A DNA stretch of 64,000 nucleotides from [Phialemoniopsis] sp. UDSM-2020 (taxonomy: Eukaryota; Ascomycota; Sordariomycetes; Thyridiales; Thyridiaceae): contig JAEILZ010000009.1 in NCBI GenBank assembly GCA_018873225.1, forward strand, positions 363,501-427,500, given 5' to 3'. This document shows positions 60,949-64,000 of the stretch, one piece after another (position 1 is the stretch's first letter; each line of letters starts with the position of its first letter). The translations under genes and the position numbers were made by a program. A model generated the notes under the pieces. The model had not been told where the DNA came from, searched no databases, and saw only the letters and a list, made by a program, of their open reading frames with translations.

Positions 60949-61907
60949 TTAGGTGGGAACTACGACCTCGATGACGGGGCAGTCAGCAAAGGTGATTGCT
61001 GTGGGCTTCTCCATTTGTATCCTGAGACTCCCAGCGACAATGAATCTGTCTTCGAACCGGTCCTTGGCATCCATGACAACAGCCCTGGCCACATGTGTTG
61101 CCAATGCCTCGAGGGTCTCGAAGTCGGTTGGCTCTATCGTCTGTGTGGACATGGCTTAGCATTTTGGCATACTGGAAAGAGTGCAGTCGCTATCAGGATA
61201 GCAAGGGGTTTACAAACCTCGACGACCAATTCTTCCAATTTCGTGTAAGCATCTTCATTGTGAGTGTAATTATCCATGTCGACCGTGGTGCCGACAACCT
61301 GCTTTGCCAGCCTCTCGTTAGGGTTGACGCCTATCAACACCCGCTGCCGTAAGTTGTGTAAGCACAGACTCATACTGAACAACCTGTCTGAAGCCTTCAA
61401 GTATGCGCACTTCACAGTGAGGCTCACGCCGTCACCGGCCAGTGACGCCTTTGGCAAGCGGGCTGTGATGGTCAAGGTTTGGAGCTTGGTCACGTCCAGG
61501 AACGGCTTAGGGCATCGGTAGCGGTCTCTGGCATCATATTCTGGCCATTCGACTTCCCCAGTGAGACGACCCCATATACCATCCACGACATCCCTCAGCG
61601 TTGAGTCTTCTTCGTTCTTTGAATCTGGCCCAAACTCTTCTTCCAGGAAGCCGAGGATGGCCTTGGTGAGCGTCCCATAGTGGACCGTATCCTCCGACAC
61701 GCTGTCAGAGGTTGCAGCAGCATCAAAGGGCTGGTTGAGGCCAACTTCAACTGAGATCAGAATGGGTTGCGTGCGACCAGGCCGGCCCCAGGCATCGGCG
61801 CCAGCGCGGACAACGGCCTGTAGGTTACGGACCCGAATCGTGGCTGGGGCTATGCCTGCCGCAGCGTCAACTTTCGCAAGTGAGACCAAGCGGGCCATGG
61901 TAGGCAT
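60949..61907 (-). CDS. Dihydroneopterin aldolase (FolB) domain protein
   Basis: Protein of 293 residues with the tunnelling FolB fold, probably in two copies. Exons: 61907-61218 and 61140-60949. In the first repeat (about 20-155) IRVRNLQAVVRAGADAWGRPGRTQPILISVEV and DTVHYGTLTKAI are clear FolB signatures. In the second (about 185-290) LCLHNLRQRVLIGVNPNERLAKQVVGTTVDM, YTKLEELVVE and FETLEALATHVAR match the pattern. Fungal folate synthesis normally uses a trifunctional FOL1 enzyme, so a stand-alone double FolB protein may have another substrate or regulate pterins. The intron is placed with donor gtttgt and acceptor acacag, with GCTAAG as branch site 14 bp before. A second model (donor gtaaac, acceptor ctaag) would add six residues. 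Confidence 0.82.
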
Positions 61908-62230
61908 CTTGTAATGCGAAAGGACCGCTCTTTCATAAGCAACTGCTTCTTTCGGGCGGTCTGGGCCAATTGATCGTAGTTGGGTTACAGGTTGGACATT
62001 CTATGCGAAGTTGAGGCTAGAAAGAATTATGAGGTCCTCCTTCCCCACACTGGTTAGCTTGGTTTTCCTACCACCACTCACTCTTACTTACACAAACTTT
62101 ACAAATAACACCTGGCTTTTGTATACACAAACAACCAGTGTCAGCAAGTATTTGAGCAATAATACATCCAGTTACAGCTACGTTAAGACTACCAGCATAT
62201 GTTGCGCATGGATTCGGTGGCGCATTGGAT
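61908..62230. other. Intergenic spacer
   Basis: AT-rich region between the FolB-like and F-box genes, both on the minus strand. It should hold the promoter of the FolB-like gene and the 3' flank of the F-box gene. Confidence 0.5.
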
Positions 62231-63868
62231 CTATGGAGAAGACTGCGGTTGAACAACCTCCGCATCTGGTCTTGGGGCATTCTCTCGTCGGATCTGCCAC
62301 AGAGACACAGGATGTACCACTTGCTGCGAAAGCTTCAAGTAGTGAATAGCATCGCCGTGAGATCGAATAAGCTCCTTGTCGACGGGCTCATACTCGAGAA
62401 CGCGAAGTTTCTTACCAGCCCATCTTAAGGCGACGAGAGCCTTCCAAGCCTCCACAACACGGCTACTCAGACTCAACTCCCACGTCCCCCTCCAGGCAAT
62501 AGTTGCTTCTCCGGAGCCCTTGCGCGCGGAGAAACAAAAGGCGCCTGCCAGACCCTCTCTGCCGTTCCACAGGTCCATAGTCTCGAGCCTTGGCATCTTC
62601 AGGGCCGTCTTGGCCGCATTCACGAGCATGCTGTCGATGCGCTTAGTAGACTCGGCCGTCGGGACAAGCAAGTTGGAAGTCAGGCTCAAAGAACGCAACT
62701 TCTCCCACCTCCATGGGGACGGCATCCAGTGTTCTGCGTCGTCGTCCTCTCCGTCCCCCTCTTCTTCTGGGGGATCCCCGAGGGTTGCTGCGAAGAAGTA
62801 CTGGGCTTCGACCATGAACGAGGCAGAGAGCTGTTCGAAATGGCGACTATGGGATGCTATATTGCCGGCCACGACAATCACGTCTTCGCGCTTACGCTTT
62901 GGAATCTCCAGACGTGTAGTAATGTATCCAGGGAGATGATCCTCAAAAATGACCATTCTTTTGAGCTTTTGCGAACGGAGGAAATCTGGTTGTGCAAGAT
63001 GTTCTGTCCATGTCGTTCCTGTTAGTCTTTTTGTGTTGTCCAGGAGTATCTTTGGGTTCTTACCGTATTGAAGCCTTTCATCTCTGACGTTCCAGTCCTG
63101 CCAATTCTCAAAGTATATCTCCTCTAGACGAGGAAAAATCAAGAACATGGCTTCCACAGATGCTATATACCATCTACGCCGAGTCTGCCGGCGTAGGAAG
63201 AGGCCGGTGAAAGCTGTGATTTTGGGCAGCTGGTCCAGACTTACTAGCGGATCCCAGTAATGGCGCAGGATACTCTCTGCGCGTGTGCGAGCAAGTGAGC
63301 AGCGTACCAGCTGTTTGTTCGTCGGGCCCTCTCGTGAGCGCAGAAGACATTGCTGATCTGAGTTAGGACTTTCTGCTGCATGTAGCAGAGCCTTATCGTC
63401 TGGCACAACGTCCGCTGGCAAGTGAGCTTGCCGAGGATCATGCTCCACGTCGCTGGGGGAATAGACACTCAGGTCAAGCCACCGCATCCTGCCTTGGCTA
63501 GGCGCGTCCCACTCGCTGAGGGCAGCGAACAGTGCTATCAGTGCATTCGTCGTAGTGTCAATGTTGAGCTTCCGCTCCTCGCAGGTCTCCGGACAGCCGC
63601 ATTGGGAACAGTCGTAGGTCGGCAACTCTATACAGACCCAGATGTATTCGACGAGGGGCCTGTGTCGTGGTGCCACGCGGCTCAGGCCGCCCACATGCGT
63701 TTGTTTCACATGGATCCGGCGTAGGGCTTTCTTCTCGATGGCCGCCTGCCATTCTCGACAGACCACTGTGTAGGGGAGGGCCGTGTGTCCGCTCTGGGCC
63801 AAGGAGTCCAGGACCATATCGCGCAGCTCCTGAGGCAACCGCCGCCAGGGCAAGGGGTTGGTTTCCAT
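62231..63868 (-). CDS. F-box-like protein, function unknown
   Basis: Frame of 545 residues starting with MET and an F-box-like segment (WRRLPQELRDMVLDSLAQ, then YTVVCREWQAAIEKKALRRIHV), as in fungal F-box proteins that recruit substrates to SCF ubiquitin ligases. A Cys-rich piece (YDCSQCGCPETCEERK) follows at about 85-100. The rest is rich in Leu and Trp motifs (LEEIYFENWQDWN, LKRMVIFEDHL) with no recognised repeat. An acidic stretch (PPEEEGDGEDDDAEHW) lies near residue 380. At 63063-63019 a 45-bp segment has gtaagaa at its start and ctaacag at its end and is in phase without a stop, so it may be an intron; the branch site would be too close to the acceptor, and I left it in. The target is not known. 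Confidence 0.75.
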   Translation of the reverse strand: METNPLPWRRLPQELRDMVLDSLAQSGHTALPYTVVCREWQAAIEKKALRRIHVKQTHVGGLSRVAPRHRPLVEYIWVCIELPTYDCSQCGCPETCEERKLNIDTTTNALIALFAALSEWDAPSQGRMRWLDLSVYSPSDVEHDPRQAHLPADVVPDDKALLHAAESPNSDQQCLLRSREGPTNKQLVRCSLARTRAESILRHYWDPLVSLDQLPKITAFTGLFLRRQTRRRWYIASVEAMFLIFPRLEEIYFENWQDWNVRDERLQYGKNPKILLDNTKRLTGTTWTEHLAQPDFLRSQKLKRMVIFEDHLPGYITTRLEIPKRKREDVIVVAGNIASHSRHFEQLSASFMVEAQYFFAATLGDPPEEEGDGEDDDAEHWMPSPWRWEKLRSLSLTSNLLVPTAESTKRIDSMLVNAAKTALKMPRLETMDLWNGREGLAGAFCFSARKGSGEATIAWRGTWELSLSSRVVEAWKALVALRWAGKKLRVLEYEPVDKELIRSHGDAIHYLKLSQQVVHPVSLWQIRRENAPRPDAEVVQPQSSP

Positions 63869-64000
63869 TGCCGATGTCTTTCCACTGTGTGAATTGCTAC
63901 GCTTGAATGGGGAGAGAGAGGAGAAATGAAGACGACTAGATGTGAGATTATATGCTCGTAGTAGAGAGTAAGACTAGCAAAACAACAGGAGTGTTTTCCG
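63869..64000. other. Right end, promoter side of the F-box gene
   Basis: Short stretch upstream of the F-box start codon. No feature can be supported. Confidence 0.4.

Noticed and set aside
61144..61213. Alternative FolB intron with donor gtaaac and acceptor ctaag
   Set aside because: It is in frame but would use the likely branch site as acceptor; the gtttgt/acacag intron gives better continuity of the FETLEALA segment. Not excluded.

Overview
The window is eukaryotic nuclear DNA from a filamentous ascomycete. Short GT-AG introns (about 45-75 bp) split typical fungal genes, coding exons are rich in C/G at third codon positions, and gene content points to a Sordariomycete: a Nik-1/Os-1 group III histidine kinase, a SAM+HMG-box regulator, a WW+PhoD-like protein, a HOS2-type deacetylase and an N-acetylglucosamine-induced protein. 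The genus cannot be fixed from the sequence alone. I see no transposon, no virus, no CRISPR array and no obvious secondary-metabolite cluster.

Layout. 0.5-2.2 kb (-): a secreted GH7 cellobiohydrolase without a cellulose-binding module. 4.1-7.2 kb: convergent pair of PP2A methylesterase PPE1 (+) and tRNA-dihydrouridine synthase DUS2/SMM1 (-). 7.2-12.5 kb: gene-free. 12.5-16.6 kb (+): Nik-1/Os-1 hybrid histidine kinase with one GC-AG intron. 16.6-19.9 kb: gene-free. 19.9-22.1 kb (-): seven-exon SAM/HMG-box regulator. 22.1-29.3 kb: gene-free. 29.3-31.0 kb (+): a 101-residue coiled-coil protein assembled through a 20-nt microexon and a 999-bp intron. 31.4-37.9 kb: divergent pair of condensin subunit BRN1/CAP-H (-) and a CaCA-family cation exchanger (+) sharing a 0.6-kb promoter that contains stacked palindromes. 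38.8 kb (+): small poly-Q protein. 39.5 kb (-): a Pol III tRNA-like gene with an interrupted anticodon arm. 40.1-41.0 kb (+): phosphomannomutase. 41.6-45.4 kb (-): WW + PhoD-like protein. 48.1-49.9 kb (+): FMP42-like MFS transporter. 50.2-54.4 kb: divergent HOS2 deacetylase (-) and ING/PHD protein (+). 55.2-57.6 kb (-): UDP-glucose pyrophosphorylase. 60.1-61.9 kb: convergent Ngi1-like protein (+) and FolB-fold protein (-). 62.2-63.9 kb (-): F-box protein.

Themes. Most genes are housekeeping or signalling genes with well-known partners. Two neighbourhoods have a shared logic: HOS2 next to an ING-family histone reader, and several sugar-nucleotide/cell-wall genes (phosphomannomutase, UGP1, Ngi1-like), although clustering may be chance. 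The two regulatory genes (nik1 and the HMG-box gene) are flanked by 3-7 kb stretches without coding signal. I rebuilt exon structures by splice consensus, reading phase and protein-family continuity; every multi-exon model closes in frame. I found no convincing new multigene system. The most unusual items are the interrupted tRNA-like gene, the microexon gene, the altered motif I of phosphomannomutase, a possible alternative first exon of UGP1, and several upstream ORFs.
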